From the NCBI GenBank assembly GCA_947472795.1, contig CANJBL010000015.1, positions 1 to 57,735 of the forward strand: a stretch of 57,735 nucleotides of DNA. The letters are read 5' to 3'. Position numbers and translations under genes: made by a program. The stretch comes from Fidelibacterota bacterium (GTDB taxonomy: Bacteria; Pseudomonadota; Alphaproteobacteria; Rhodospirillales; Rhodospirillaceae). Under the pieces are notes generated by a model. That model was not told the origin of the DNA and did no database searches. It was given only the letters and a program-made list of their open reading frames with translations. Shown one piece after another: positions 18,126 through 27,195 of the stretch (its first letter is position 1; each line of letters begins with the position of its first letter).

Positions 18126-18455
18126 ATGGAATCCAGAAGTGCAAAATTCAGCATTGGGCAGGTGGTTAAGCACCGGTCTTTCCCATTCCGCGGCGTGATT
18201 TTTGATGTCGACCCCGAGTTTGCCAATACCGAGGAGTGGTGGATGGCAATCCCTGAGGAGAAACGTCCGCGCAAGGACCAGCCCTTTTATCATTTGTTCG
18301 CGGAAAACGCCCAAACCCACTACGTCGCATACGTGTCACAACAGAACCTGTTGGCCGACGAATCGGGTGAGCCTGTACAACATCCCGAGATCACATCCTA
18401 TTTCACGGAATTTCGCGGCGGTCATTACGTGGTTCGGCGTTCCAACGCCCATTGA
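18126..18455 (+). CDS. hspQ: heat-shock protein HspQ
   Basis: HspQ (YccV-like, the hemimethylated-DNA-binding fold) is a small protein that in enteric bacteria helps Lon protease select substrates. In 109 residues it has AKFSIGQVVKHRSFPFRGVIFDVDPEF, WWMAIPEEKRPRKDQPFYHLFAEN and YVSQQNLLAD, all conserved in the family. The ATG at 18126 has an AGGA site upstream and gives the family start; earlier in-frame ATGs would add unrelated residues. Confidence 0.93.
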   Translation: MESRSAKFSIGQVVKHRSFPFRGVIFDVDPEFANTEEWWMAIPEEKRPRKDQPFYHLFAENAQTHYVAYVSQQNLLADESGEPVQHPEITSYFTEFRGGHYVVRRSNAH

Positions 18456-18581
18456 GCGTAGGCGCATCCTAGCGTTCACTTCTTCAGCAAATCATTTGGA
18501 AATTGTGCGGCGAGTGCTTACCTTACAGCACCTCGCCGGATAGGCGACGTTTCGATATCAACCTCAAGGGACGAAGACGCA

Positions 18582-19061
18582 ATGACAATCAAACAAGGCG
18601 ACACAATGCCTGCCGGCACCTTCAAGACGATGACGGCCGAGGGCGTCAAAGAAATCACCGCGGACGAGCTTTTCAAGGGCAAGACGGTTGCATTTTTCTC
18701 TGTCCCGGGCGCATTCACGCCAACATGCTCCAACCAGCATTTGCCGAGCTATGTGAAGAATTACGACAAGGTGCGCGCACAGGGCATCGATACCATTGCC
18801 TGCACGGCCGTGAACGACGTCTTTGTCATGGGCGCTTGGGGCAAGGACCAGGGCGTCGGCGACAAGGTCAAGATGCTGGCCGACGGCAGCGGCGACTATG
18901 TCACGAAGCTGGGCCTCGAACTCGATTTGCGCGACAAGGGCCTTGGCGTACGCGGCAAGCGCTTTTCGATGATCGTGAAGGACGGCGTCGTCCAGAAGCT
19001 CAATATCGACGACGGCAAGTATGAGCTTACGGGCGCCGAAGCCACCTGCGGCCTGAACTAG
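18582..19061 (+). CDS. peroxiredoxin, Prx5 type
   Basis: Prx5-type enzymes reduce hydrogen peroxide and organic peroxides. The 159-residue protein has the peroxidatic C49 in PGAFTPTCS, followed by the usual NQHLPSYV, and the TIACTAVNDVFVMGAWGK stretch with C74. RGKRFSMIVKDGVV near residue 130 is the conserved arginine region. The usual reductant is glutathione/glutaredoxin or thioredoxin; no glutaredoxin is fused. The gene appears to stand alone. Confidence 0.94.
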   Translation: MTIKQGDTMPAGTFKTMTAEGVKEITADELFKGKTVAFFSVPGAFTPTCSNQHLPSYVKNYDKVRAQGIDTIACTAVNDVFVMGAWGKDQGVGDKVKMLADGSGDYVTKLGLELDLRDKGLGVRGKRFSMIVKDGVVQKLNIDDGKYELTGAEATCGLN

Positions 19062-19075
19062 ACCTTTTGATCATG

Positions 19076-19107
19076 GGGCGGCGAGCGCATCAACCTTGCC
19101 GCCCTTC
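19076..19107 (+). terminator. possible terminator after the peroxiredoxin gene
   Basis: GGGCGGC (19076-19082) pairs with GCCGCCC (19098-19104) around a 15-base loop and is followed by only a short TTCTC. The stem is strong but the T tract is weak. It would separate the peroxiredoxin from the glycan genes that follow. Confidence 0.45.
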
Positions 19108-19147
19108 TCACCTCGCTGACCCGCTTTCTCCGACGCGATAGGCCATT

Positions 19148-20431
19148 ATGCGGGTCGCCCTTATCAACACGATGGACTTAAAAGGCGGCGCGGCACGCGC
19201 TGCCTATCGCCTGCACAAGGGTTTGCGGGCGAACGGCGTGGACAGCACCTACTATGTGCGCGATCAGACCCGGAACGATCTCACTATCCGCCGGTTTGTC
19301 CCCGACCCCGCGCCGGCGGCAAAAGCCCATCGTGATGCAAGCAAGGGCGCTCGCGACGCGGCCTACAATGCCTATGCCACGACGCGCAGCGCGGATATCG
19401 AACTCTTCAGCCAGGAATGGGTAGACGGCGACGAGAATTTTTTCGTCCAGATGCCACGCGCCGACATCATCAACCTGCATTGGGTCGCGGGTTTCGTGGA
19501 CTATCCGACATTCTTTAGCGCCCGCGTGCGCCAGCCGGTTGTCTGGACTCTGCACGACATGAACCCATTCACGGGCGGCTGTCACTACGACCAAGAATGC
19601 GGAAAATACAAAACCAGCTGTGCAGCCTGCCCTTTGCTTGGCACAGAGCAGACCGATGATTTATCGCACAAGGTTTTTGCCTCCAAGGCCGACATATTTC
19701 AGAAGTGGCCCGCACGCCGCCTGAAGATTGTTACACCCAGCCGATGGCTGGCGAAAGAAGCAAAAGCCAGCGCTCTCTTCGGCAAATTCGAAGCCACTGT
19801 CATACCCAATGGTCTGGAAACCGACGTTTTCAAACCTATGGACAAAAGCGCGGCCCGGGCAGCGCTAAAGTTGCCGCAGGATGCGACCATTGTCCTCTTT
19901 GTCTCGAACCATTTGCGGCTCGCGCGTAAGGGCTTCCGCGAACTCGTTCACGCCCTTTCGCTTCTACCCGATCTCAACAATCTCTTGCTGGTGGGCGTCG
20001 GCGATAGTCATATTCTCTCCGTGGAAACGCCGTTCAAAGTCACGCAGATTGAACACGTCAATGACGATGCAACAACAGCGATGATCTATGCGGCGGCCGA
20101 TGTCATGGCCATCCCGTCGCGTCAGGACAATTTGCCGAACACCATTCTTGAATCTTTAAGCTGCGGAACGCCCGTGGTCGGCTTCAATATCGGCGGCATC
20201 CCTGATGTCGTGTGTGAAGATGAAACCGGATTTCTTGCGCCGGGCGGCAATGTTCCGGGCTTAAGTGTGGCCTTCATGAAGGCTCTCGCAGATCGCGATC
20301 ACCTACGCGCCTGCGGCGAACGCGGGCGCGCCCTCATGCAGCGCGACTACTCACTGGAGGTACAAGCTAAAGCATACGGTGCGTTCTACGCCGAAACCTT
20401 GGCCGACGCCGCACGGTTCGGAAGCTCGTAA
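19148..20431 (+). CDS. glycosyltransferase, GT4 family
   Basis: This is a 427-residue GT-B fold protein. The N-terminal half has the glycine-rich LINTMDLKGGAARAAYRLHKGL loop and a WTLHDMNPFTGGCHYDQEC segment seen in WcaC/Colanic-acid-like transferases; the C-terminal half has the donor-site ESLSCGTPVVGFNIGGIPDVV motif of Glycos_transf_1. It probably adds a sugar to a lipid-linked or cell-surface glycan on the cytoplasmic face. The sugar is unknown. The galE start follows the stop directly with no gap. Confidence 0.9.
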   Translation: MRVALINTMDLKGGAARAAYRLHKGLRANGVDSTYYVRDQTRNDLTIRRFVPDPAPAAKAHRDASKGARDAAYNAYATTRSADIELFSQEWVDGDENFFVQMPRADIINLHWVAGFVDYPTFFSARVRQPVVWTLHDMNPFTGGCHYDQECGKYKTSCAACPLLGTEQTDDLSHKVFASKADIFQKWPARRLKIVTPSRWLAKEAKASALFGKFEATVIPNGLETDVFKPMDKSAARAALKLPQDATIVLFVSNHLRLARKGFRELVHALSLLPDLNNLLLVGVGDSHILSVETPFKVTQIEHVNDDATTAMIYAAADVMAIPSRQDNLPNTILESLSCGTPVVGFNIGGIPDVVCEDETGFLAPGGNVPGLSVAFMKALADRDHLRACGERGRALMQRDYSLEVQAKAYGAFYAETLADAARFGSS

Positions 20432-21412
20432 ATGACCGAAACAATTCTTGTAACCGGCGGCGCCGGATACGTTGGAAGCCACGTCTGCAAAGCGCTCGCT
20501 GTTGCCGGCTTCAAACCCGTCACCTACGACAATCTCTTTCGCGGGCACAAAGAACTGGTTAAATGGGGCCCGCTGGAAGTCGGCGATGTCTGCGATACCG
20601 AGAAGCTTCAAGCAGTCATAACACGTCACAAGCCTAGCGCTGTGATGCACTTTGCCGCCCTGACTCTAGTGGGCGAGTCTGTAGCGCAGCCCGGGCTTTA
20701 TCATCATAACAACGGTGACGGCACCCAAAGTCTGCTGACGGCCATGCAGCGCTGCGGCGTCAACCGTATCGTCGTCTCGGGCACCTGCGCGGTCTATGGC
20801 ATTCCGCAAAAAATGCCGATCGATGAAAACACGCCGATTGGACCTATTAATCCTTATGGTCATTCAAAACTGGCCATGGAAAATCACGTTCACGCAGCCG
20901 CCACAAAGGGCGAACTGTCATCCGTCGTCTTGAGGTATTTCAATGCTGCGGGTGCGGATCCTGAGGGGGAGACCGGCGAATGGCATGAGCCGGAGACACA
21001 TCTCATCCCCAATGTTCTGCGCGCGGCCGCTGGCATTGGTGAGCCGCTTCGGCTTTTTGGAACGGACTATCCCACGCCTGATGGCACTTGCATCCGCGAC
21101 TATATCCACGTGTGCGACATCGCCGCCGCGCACGTCGCAGCACTTTCTCATCTCAATGGACCGCCGAAAGGCCATGTGTTCAATCTCGGCAGCGGTACAG
21201 GGTTCTCCGTACGGCAGGTCATCGATACGGCACGCGCTGTGACGGGCCGCGATATTGCCTTTTCGGTCGAACCGCGGCGCGACGGCGATCCCGCCATTTT
21301 GGTGGCGGATTCAACGCGCATCCAAAATGACTTGCAGTGGAAACCCATGCGCTCTGGCCTGCCGGAGCAAATCGGCGACGCTTGGCGCTGGGTTCAGAAA
21401 CAGCCGCGCTAA
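20432..21412 (+). CDS. galE: UDP-glucose 4-epimerase
   Basis: This enzyme interconverts UDP-glucose and UDP-galactose. The 326-residue short-chain dehydrogenase has the NAD loop GGAGYVGSH (9-17), the LTLVGESVAQP stretch, the serine in VSGTCAVYG and the catalytic Y142-x3-K146 (YGHSK), followed by RYFNAAGADPEGETGEWHEPETHLIPN, diagnostic for GalE. It supplies a precursor for the glycan locus. It is fused end to end with the upstream transferase gene and its stop overlaps the convergent gene by three bases. Confidence 0.95.
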   Translation: MTETILVTGGAGYVGSHVCKALAVAGFKPVTYDNLFRGHKELVKWGPLEVGDVCDTEKLQAVITRHKPSAVMHFAALTLVGESVAQPGLYHHNNGDGTQSLLTAMQRCGVNRIVVSGTCAVYGIPQKMPIDENTPIGPINPYGHSKLAMENHVHAAATKGELSSVVLRYFNAAGADPEGETGEWHEPETHLIPNVLRAAAGIGEPLRLFGTDYPTPDGTCIRDYIHVCDIAAAHVAALSHLNGPPKGHVFNLGSGTGFSVRQVIDTARAVTGRDIAFSVEPRRDGDPAILVADSTRIQNDLQWKPMRSGLPEQIGDAWRWVQKQPR

Positions 21413-23269
21413 CTTCTCTGCGCGACCGCCCGGCGCAGGATGTCGGCAAACCAATCGGCTCTCTTGCTAAGGCCGTGGTCTTTAAGACACCGCTCCTGCC
21501 CGCGGCGCGCAATCTCGGCGCATAGATCTGGCTCGGCGAGATAATAAAGGATTTTGGCTGCCAGTTCCTGAGGCGTGCGGAAGGTTTCCAGTTCCTCGCT
21601 CGGCTCGAAAAAGCCAGCAAGTTCAGGATGATGAGATGTCAGCAGGAAGGCGCCCGCGCCGGTTGCCTCGATAAGGCGCATATTCGGCGGCTGACCGCCG
21701 AACGCATCCACGTCGATGTTCACAACGATGCGTGCGTTGCGCAGCAGGCGCAGCATCTCATGCGCCCACTTCGCGCCGCGGTTCATGGATTGCGCCAGCG
21801 GTGACAGAGCCGAAGCATTCGGCATGAACAAGCCTAGCGAGAATGGGGCCGCCGGATCACGGCTCATCTCCGCAAGCATATTGATGATCTGAACGCGCCT
21901 TTGATGCTGATGGGTCACAGTGCCGGAAATCACCACATCCCACTCGAACTGACGCGGCTCCTGCAAAAGTGGCAGGGTCTCGGGGAAGCCCGGATGAAAG
22001 CGCTCTACGTGCCTTGCGCCGCGAGCCTTTGCTTCCTCGAAGATGCGGTCGAAACTGGTCAAAATGAGATCGTAGGCGGACAGGTCCGTTTGCGGCGGCA
22101 AGGGAAAGCCGCGCCAACCAGCAAGAATTCTGGGCTTTGTTTTCAAGCGGCGGAAGAACCCGCTGTGCAGCGTTTCAACGTCCGTGGTGTAAACGACATC
22201 CGGCGCGAAATGTTCGATCTGTTGCAGTGTGGTCGCAGCTCCATCGGTTCCCGCTGCGCCGCCCTGCTTTTTCGCCCACGCTTCCTGTGCCACGCCGTTA
22301 TTTGCAATCACCTGCATGGTTTCAAAACCGCGCGTGCAGAGCGCGCGTGTGAAGATGTGCGATTCCGCAAAACCGTCATCGAGCAATGCATTGATTTGCG
22401 TATCATAAGGTGCAGAGGCCAACTGTGGATGGGCAGCATAGAAGTCCATCAGATAGGCAGGATAGAAAGTATTGATCTGAAGGAAACGAAGCTGACGCGC
22501 AGCGGCCGGTGCCTTGATAGGGGTGGACGGCGAAGCTCTATGCGCGCGATAGAGCGCCATACCTTCGCCAGCCTCATGCTCAAAAAACGATGCGTCGTCG
22601 CCGGCGAAATACGCGACGTGATCACCGACCTTGCCCTTGCGGAAAAGCACGGCGGTAGAGGCGCTTGCAGCAGCCGCATTCCGCGAGATGACAGCGTCAA
22701 AAACTTTTGCTTTGCGCGGCAAGCCAAGAAAATCAGACAGGCGCGTCACGACGTTCTCAAAGTTCTCATGCATGTCTTCGTAGAAGATTGGCAGCACGCC
22801 CGGACGCGATAGCCAAGCTTTCACATGGTCCGCCCAATAGACGGCGGGATTGACCGCCCCCCCCAAGAGGACTGCGGAGAAAAGTGGAAAATACGGCGTC
22901 CTCGGGAAGGTGTTTAGTGCGCTTACGGTATTCGAACAGCGAAACCATGACATCGCGGCCATCGCGCAAGGCATAGACGATTTTGGCGGTCTCCAGAAGG
23001 TTCGCGACGTAGTCATGCAAACCATCCTCGGCGGGAAACTGCTGCATGTCCGGCAGGTCGTGGGTCTTAATCACAGTTGCGGGACCCGCTGTCCGCCGCG
23101 TCTCAAAAATCTCTTGCGATATATGCTCTTTGTGGCGCGGAAGGATGGTTTCCAGGGTCAGGAAGCTGTCACTGACGCCCAGAATGTTGTTTCGGATGGT
23201 ATCGATCGCAAGGTGCGTACCCGACCGCCGGTGCGAAGCGACGAAGATATTGGCAGGCAGCTCTTTCAC
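21409..23269 (-). pseudogene. sulfotransferase-glycosyltransferase fusion, frameshifted at a C8 tract
   Basis: Two frames on the minus strand together encode one protein. From ATG 23269 the first frame gives a sulfotransferase domain with the PAPS loop SHRRSGTHLAI (about 12-22) and VYALRDGRDVMVSLFEYRKR (3'-phosphate site), then drifts after PLGGGG and stops at 22766. The next frame carries on from VNPAVYWADHV through PIFYEDMHENFENVVTRLSDFLGLP, the expected rest of the domain, and then a CgeB-like glycosyltransferase (about 180-619) with PPNMRLIEATGAGAFLLTSHHPEL. Removing one C from the C8 run (22857-22864) restores a single reading frame of 619 residues. As written it is broken. A sequencing error or phase variation would explain it equally well. 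It would act on the surface glycan of this locus. Confidence 0.85.
22857..22864. repeat. C8 homopolymer inside the sulfotransferase-glycosyltransferase gene
   Basis: Eight consecutive C (G8 on the coding strand) mark the exact point where the two frames meet. Seven would give one intact gene. Runs of this length can slip during replication, and they are also a common place for sequencing errors. Confidence 0.9.
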
Positions 23270-23389
23270 GCAGCATTCCCTCGCGTCGCGGCGACCGATT
23301 TGAGCCGCGCCATCATATAGTCAATCTTATCACTTTCTTAGGGCCGGTCCGTTAACAAAAGCTACCACAACAATCTCTTCGCCTTGCCG

Positions 23390-24154
23390 ATGGACATGCT
23401 CACGCAGAATATTCTTGAGATCGCCGCTCAGATCGCACCCGGCGTCAAGGACTGGCCGCGGCGTCAGCCCGGCCTGCTGATGGTGGGCGGTAAAGTCCTG
23501 CGTTATGCCGATATGCACAGCTTCTTCTATCAGGTGAAGCAGATTTTCGGTGAGCGCCTCTATGGTTTTCGGTCGGACGACCCAGCGCCCCGGATCTTGG
23601 ATTGCGGTGCGCACATTGGTCTGGCGTCGCTATTCTTCAAAGAATGCTATCCGGCGGCACGCATCCATGCATTTGAAGCAGACGCCGTTCTAGCCGAACT
23701 CTGCCGCGCCAACTTCGCGGCGTTTGGCGTTCCCGATATTGCTGTCGAGGCCAAGGCGGTCTGGACGCACGGCGGCGGCGTGCGTTTTGCGGGCGACCGC
23801 GACGACGCCGGACACGTATCCGAGACCGGACAAGATGTTCCCTCGGTTGCTTTGAAGGACCTCCTGGCTGAACCTGTTGATCTGCTCAAGCTCGACGTCG
23901 AGGGGGCAGAGTTCGAGGTCCTGGCAAGCTGCGGCGATGCACTCAAACAGGTCCGGCGCATGGTGATCGAAGTGCATGCCATGCACATGGATCGCGCCCC
24001 TGTCGGCAAAATGCTTGCACATCTGGAAAACCTGGGTTTTCGCTACACCCTGGCCGACCTGCACGCAGCGGTTTGGATTCCCAAGGGCCAACACCCACCC
24101 TTCTCGGCCATTCCCACCGACAAGTACATCTTCACGGTCTTCGCCTGGCGGTAG
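23390..24154 (+). CDS. FkbM-family methyltransferase
   Basis: Members O-methylate sugars or polyketides with S-adenosylmethionine; in glycan loci they usually cap or decorate sugars. The 254-residue protein has the SAM loop DCGAHIGLASLFF, an HAFEADAVLAELC acidic strand and the FkbM-specific LLKLDVEGAEFEVL motif near residue 165, then IEVHAMHMD. The ATG at 23390 is used; TTG at 23384 is possible. It is divergent from the sulfotransferase gene and precedes the nonulosonate genes. Confidence 0.9.
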   Translation: MDMLTQNILEIAAQIAPGVKDWPRRQPGLLMVGGKVLRYADMHSFFYQVKQIFGERLYGFRSDDPAPRILDCGAHIGLASLFFKECYPAARIHAFEADAVLAELCRANFAAFGVPDIAVEAKAVWTHGGGVRFAGDRDDAGHVSETGQDVPSVALKDLLAEPVDLLKLDVEGAEFEVLASCGDALKQVRRMVIEVHAMHMDRAPVGKMLAHLENLGFRYTLADLHAAVWIPKGQHPPFSAIPTDKYIFTVFAWR

Positions 24155-24314
24155 CGCTCCGCCAATTCTTTATTAACGTTTCAGTCATTTTGGGGCGCCA
24201 GATAGCAGCTGTTTTGCCAGTTGTTAACCGCTCCCCCTTACCTTCAGGCACGCTCGGGGGAATAGCAATTTTTTCAAGACCTTGCGCCCAAATTCAGATC
24301 GTCACGAGGCATAG

Positions 24315-26135
24315 TTGAGCAACGTTCGTATCATCGCGGAAATCGGCATCAATCACGAGGGCTCGGAAGAGGTCGCGCGCAAGCTCATTGCTAGCGCTGC
24401 CGCCGCCGGCGCCTGGGGCGTCAAATTCCAATACCGCAACCTCGCCAATGCCTACGCCAACGATGCACGGCAGATCGGCGACGAGATTTTGCAGAAGGAA
24501 ATTCGGCGCAACTATCTCTCCCCCGATCAGATCCTGAATCTGACGCACTACGCGGATAGCCTGGGAATTACTCCGGGCATCAGTTTTTTCATACCGGAAG
24601 ATGTTGCGGATTTCGGCACCGACATCGCCCGTTTTGGTTTTTTCAAAGTGCCGTCGGTGGAATTTACCAATCTGCCCTTGATCAAGCATATCGAAGCACT
24701 CGGCAAACCTAGCCTGATTTCGACGGGAACCTATACCGAGGCGACCGTCACGCGAATGCTGAAGACGCTCGATCGTGCCATATGGACCCCGCTGCATTGC
24801 ATCTCGAACTATCCCGTCAACGTCGCTAACGCCAAGCTAGGGTACATCACGCACCTCCGCGAGTTGTGGGGCGGTGCGGTTGGTTACTCCAGCCACGATG
24901 AATATTGGGAAACCTGCCTGCTGGCGTTACAGCAAGGTGTTTCCATCATCGAGCGCCATATCACGTTCGACAAAGCCGCCAATGGGCTCGATCACTCATC
25001 CAGTTCCACACCCGACGAGTTTATGAAGCTCGCGCGGTTCGCCGAGAATCTGGGCCTCATCTTGGCCGGCAACGGCCCCCGCGTACCCAATCAGGGCGAA
25101 CTGCTGAACCTGCAAAACCTTGGCCGCTCGTTCTATGCCGCCGGCGAAATCGCCGCAGGCGACGTCGTGACCGCCGACAAAGTTGTTTTGCGCGCGCCAC
25201 GTACCGGCCTGGGCCAGGAGGAAAGTGATCTCGTCTTGGGTCAACGCGCCCTGCGTCCCGTACAGAGTGGCTCCGTGATCGATCGCTCAGTGTTTGAGAA
25301 ACCTGTGACTGTATCGCCCGATGCCATCGATTTCGCGCGCCGCAAGAAATTGTCCCTGCCGGTACGTTTTCACGATTTTGAGGCTCTCTCGACCCGCATT
25401 CCCCTCGGCAGCTATGAGTTCCACCTGACTTTCGGTGATGTGGAACGTTCTATCGATATCAACGCTTTCGACAAAGCCAATCGCTACAGCGTGCATTTGC
25501 CGGACTATGTGAGCCCAACACTGCTCATGGATCCTTTTGCGCCCGACGAAGGGCAGCGCAAGGCCAGTCAACATGTGCTGGAGCGCACCATCGCATTTGC
25601 GAAAGCCCTGCAGAACCGCACGGGCAGGAACGTGCCCATCGTCGGCAGCTTCTCGGTGGTGCACGGCTCTCTCGACACTTTCTTCGACCAGCATGCGGAG
25701 TTGGCGGAAATCTATCGCGACGAGGGTCTCTCCTTGCTGCCGCAATGGCTGCCTCCCATTGCCTGGTACTTTGGCGGGGCAGCGCGGTTGGATGCCATGA
25801 ATAACGTCGCGGACGTTGTCCACATCAAGAAGCGCCGCCTGCCCATCTGCATGGACGTTTGCCACCTGTGCATGGGCGACAAAGTTTTCGATTTCAAAGC
25901 CGTCGATGTCGTGAACGAACTGGCGCCATATACACGCCATGTGCATATCGCCGATGCCAGCGGATACGACGGCGAAGGCATGCCCTTCGGCGAAGGTGAT
26001 CCTGAAAACCACGCGGCCATTGCCGCGGCCATGGCCCTCGACTGCATCAAGGTGATCGAGGTGTGGCAAGGCCACCTTCACGGCGGCGCTGGTTTCGCCA
26101 AGGCTGTTATGGCACTGAAGGAGCAATTCTCATGA
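24315..26135 (+). CDS. NeuB-type nonulosonate synthase fused to a second TIM barrel
   Basis: The 606-residue protein joins two enzymes. Residues 1-270 form a NeuB domain (IIAEIGINHEGS, HCISNYPVN, GYSSHDEYWE, ERHITFDKAANGLDHSSS), which condenses phosphoenolpyruvate with a hexosamine to make sialic, legionaminic or pseudaminic acid. A SAF (antifreeze-like) region follows (about 270-330). The C-terminal part (about 340-606) resembles AP-endonuclease/xylose-isomerase-like TIM barrels with likely metal ligands: D514 and H517 in MDVCHLC, H542/H544 in HVHIAD and E582 in VIEVWQ. The start is TTG at 24315 with a GAGG site six bases upstream. It overlaps the next gene by four bases. The role of the second domain is not established; isomerisation of a sugar is a guess. 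Confidence 0.88.
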   Translation: MSNVRIIAEIGINHEGSEEVARKLIASAAAAGAWGVKFQYRNLANAYANDARQIGDEILQKEIRRNYLSPDQILNLTHYADSLGITPGISFFIPEDVADFGTDIARFGFFKVPSVEFTNLPLIKHIEALGKPSLISTGTYTEATVTRMLKTLDRAIWTPLHCISNYPVNVANAKLGYITHLRELWGGAVGYSSHDEYWETCLLALQQGVSIIERHITFDKAANGLDHSSSSTPDEFMKLARFAENLGLILAGNGPRVPNQGELLNLQNLGRSFYAAGEIAAGDVVTADKVVLRAPRTGLGQEESDLVLGQRALRPVQSGSVIDRSVFEKPVTVSPDAIDFARRKKLSLPVRFHDFEALSTRIPLGSYEFHLTFGDVERSIDINAFDKANRYSVHLPDYVSPTLLMDPFAPDEGQRKASQHVLERTIAFAKALQNRTGRNVPIVGSFSVVHGSLDTFFDQHAELAEIYRDEGLSLLPQWLPPIAWYFGGAARLDAMNNVADVVHIKKRRLPICMDVCHLCMGDKVFDFKAVDVVNELAPYTRHVHIADASGYDGEGMPFGEGDPENHAAIAAAMALDCIKVIEVWQGHLHGGAGFAKAVMALKEQFS

Positions 26136-27178
26136 CAAACACGCAACGCACGGCGTTGATCCTGGGCGTTACCGGCCAGGATGGCGCCTTGTTGGCAGCT
26201 GACCTCTTGCGGCAAGGATGGCGCGTGTGCGGGGGATTCCGGCGCGGCCACGCCAGCAAGCTGTGGCGTCTCGACGAATTGGGTATCCTTGGCAAGATCG
26301 AGCTAAACAACATCAATCTGCACGAGCCTTTCCAAGTTATTGAAGCCGTCTCGAAAGTGAAGCCGCACCACATCTATCATCTCGCGGGCGAGAGCTTCGT
26401 CGCGGACTCCTATCAACAACCGCGCTCCGTACTCGAGACCAACGTGCTTGGAACGCTGAACGTGCTGGAATCCATGCGCATCGCCGCACCGGAAGCCAAA
26501 TTGTTCTTTGCCTCCACCGCTGAAGTCTTTGGGACACCGCAACGCGGCCAGTTGCTCGATGAGAGCAGCCCGCGCCAACCCATCAATCCCTACGGCATTT
26601 CAAAGCTCACTGCTCAGCAGCTCGTTGGGATATACCGCGAGCAGCACAAGCTCCATACCGTGAGCGGCATGATGTTTAATCACGAAGGCCCCTTGCGCGC
26701 GCACAACTTCGTCACCCGCAAGATCACCTATAATCTCGCGCGTTTGGCTGCGGAGAGCGGCCCTCCCATGCAATTAGGCGCGATGGACTCTTGCCGCGAT
26801 TGGGGCGCTGCAGAAGACTATATGTCTGTATTGCCGACGCTCCTGGATAAGGTGCCGCCGCAGGACTACGTTTTTGCGACCGGCACAAAAACGTCCGTGC
26901 AAGAGTTCTTGCGCCTTGCCGCCGAGGCCGCTGGGTTTTCGCCGGCCTTTGACGGCGAAGGTGTCGACATGATTTGCCGCGACACAAAGTCGAAGCGGAC
27001 GCTGGCTACCGTCTCACCCCAGTACTTCCGGCCTTTCGACACCCCTCCATTGATCGGCAACCCCGACCGACTGAAGCAGGCCACCGGCTTCAAGGGCTCG
27101 CGTAGCGTCGCAAGGCTTGCGGAGGACCTGATCAAGGTTGACATCCACCGCCGGAAGATTGGTGCCTTGCATGTATAA
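26132..27178 (+). CDS. GDP-mannose 4,6-dehydratase-like SDR
   Basis: This 348-residue extended short-chain dehydrogenase has the NAD loop GVTGQDGALLAADLL (G12, G15, G18), HLAGESFVADSYQQP, SSTAEVFGT-like FASTAEVFGT, catalytic Y154-x3-K158 (YGISK) and MMFNHEGPLR, all close to GDP-mannose 4,6-dehydratase. Beside NeuB and NeuA it may be the GDP-sugar dehydratase that opens a legionaminic-acid route (LegB type), but it could equally make a GDP-6-deoxyhexose for the same glycan. Its ATG overlaps the previous stop (ATGA). The ATG at 26132 is chosen over an in-frame ATG at 26063 that lies inside the upstream gene. Confidence 0.88.
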   Translation: MTNTQRTALILGVTGQDGALLAADLLRQGWRVCGGFRRGHASKLWRLDELGILGKIELNNINLHEPFQVIEAVSKVKPHHIYHLAGESFVADSYQQPRSVLETNVLGTLNVLESMRIAAPEAKLFFASTAEVFGTPQRGQLLDESSPRQPINPYGISKLTAQQLVGIYREQHKLHTVSGMMFNHEGPLRAHNFVTRKITYNLARLAAESGPPMQLGAMDSCRDWGAAEDYMSVLPTLLDKVPPQDYVFATGTKTSVQEFLRLAAEAAGFSPAFDGEGVDMICRDTKSKRTLATVSPQYFRPFDTPPLIGNPDRLKQATGFKGSRSVARLAEDLIKVDIHRRKIGALHV

Positions 27179-27195
27179 GCGCGCCTGGAGTTCCT

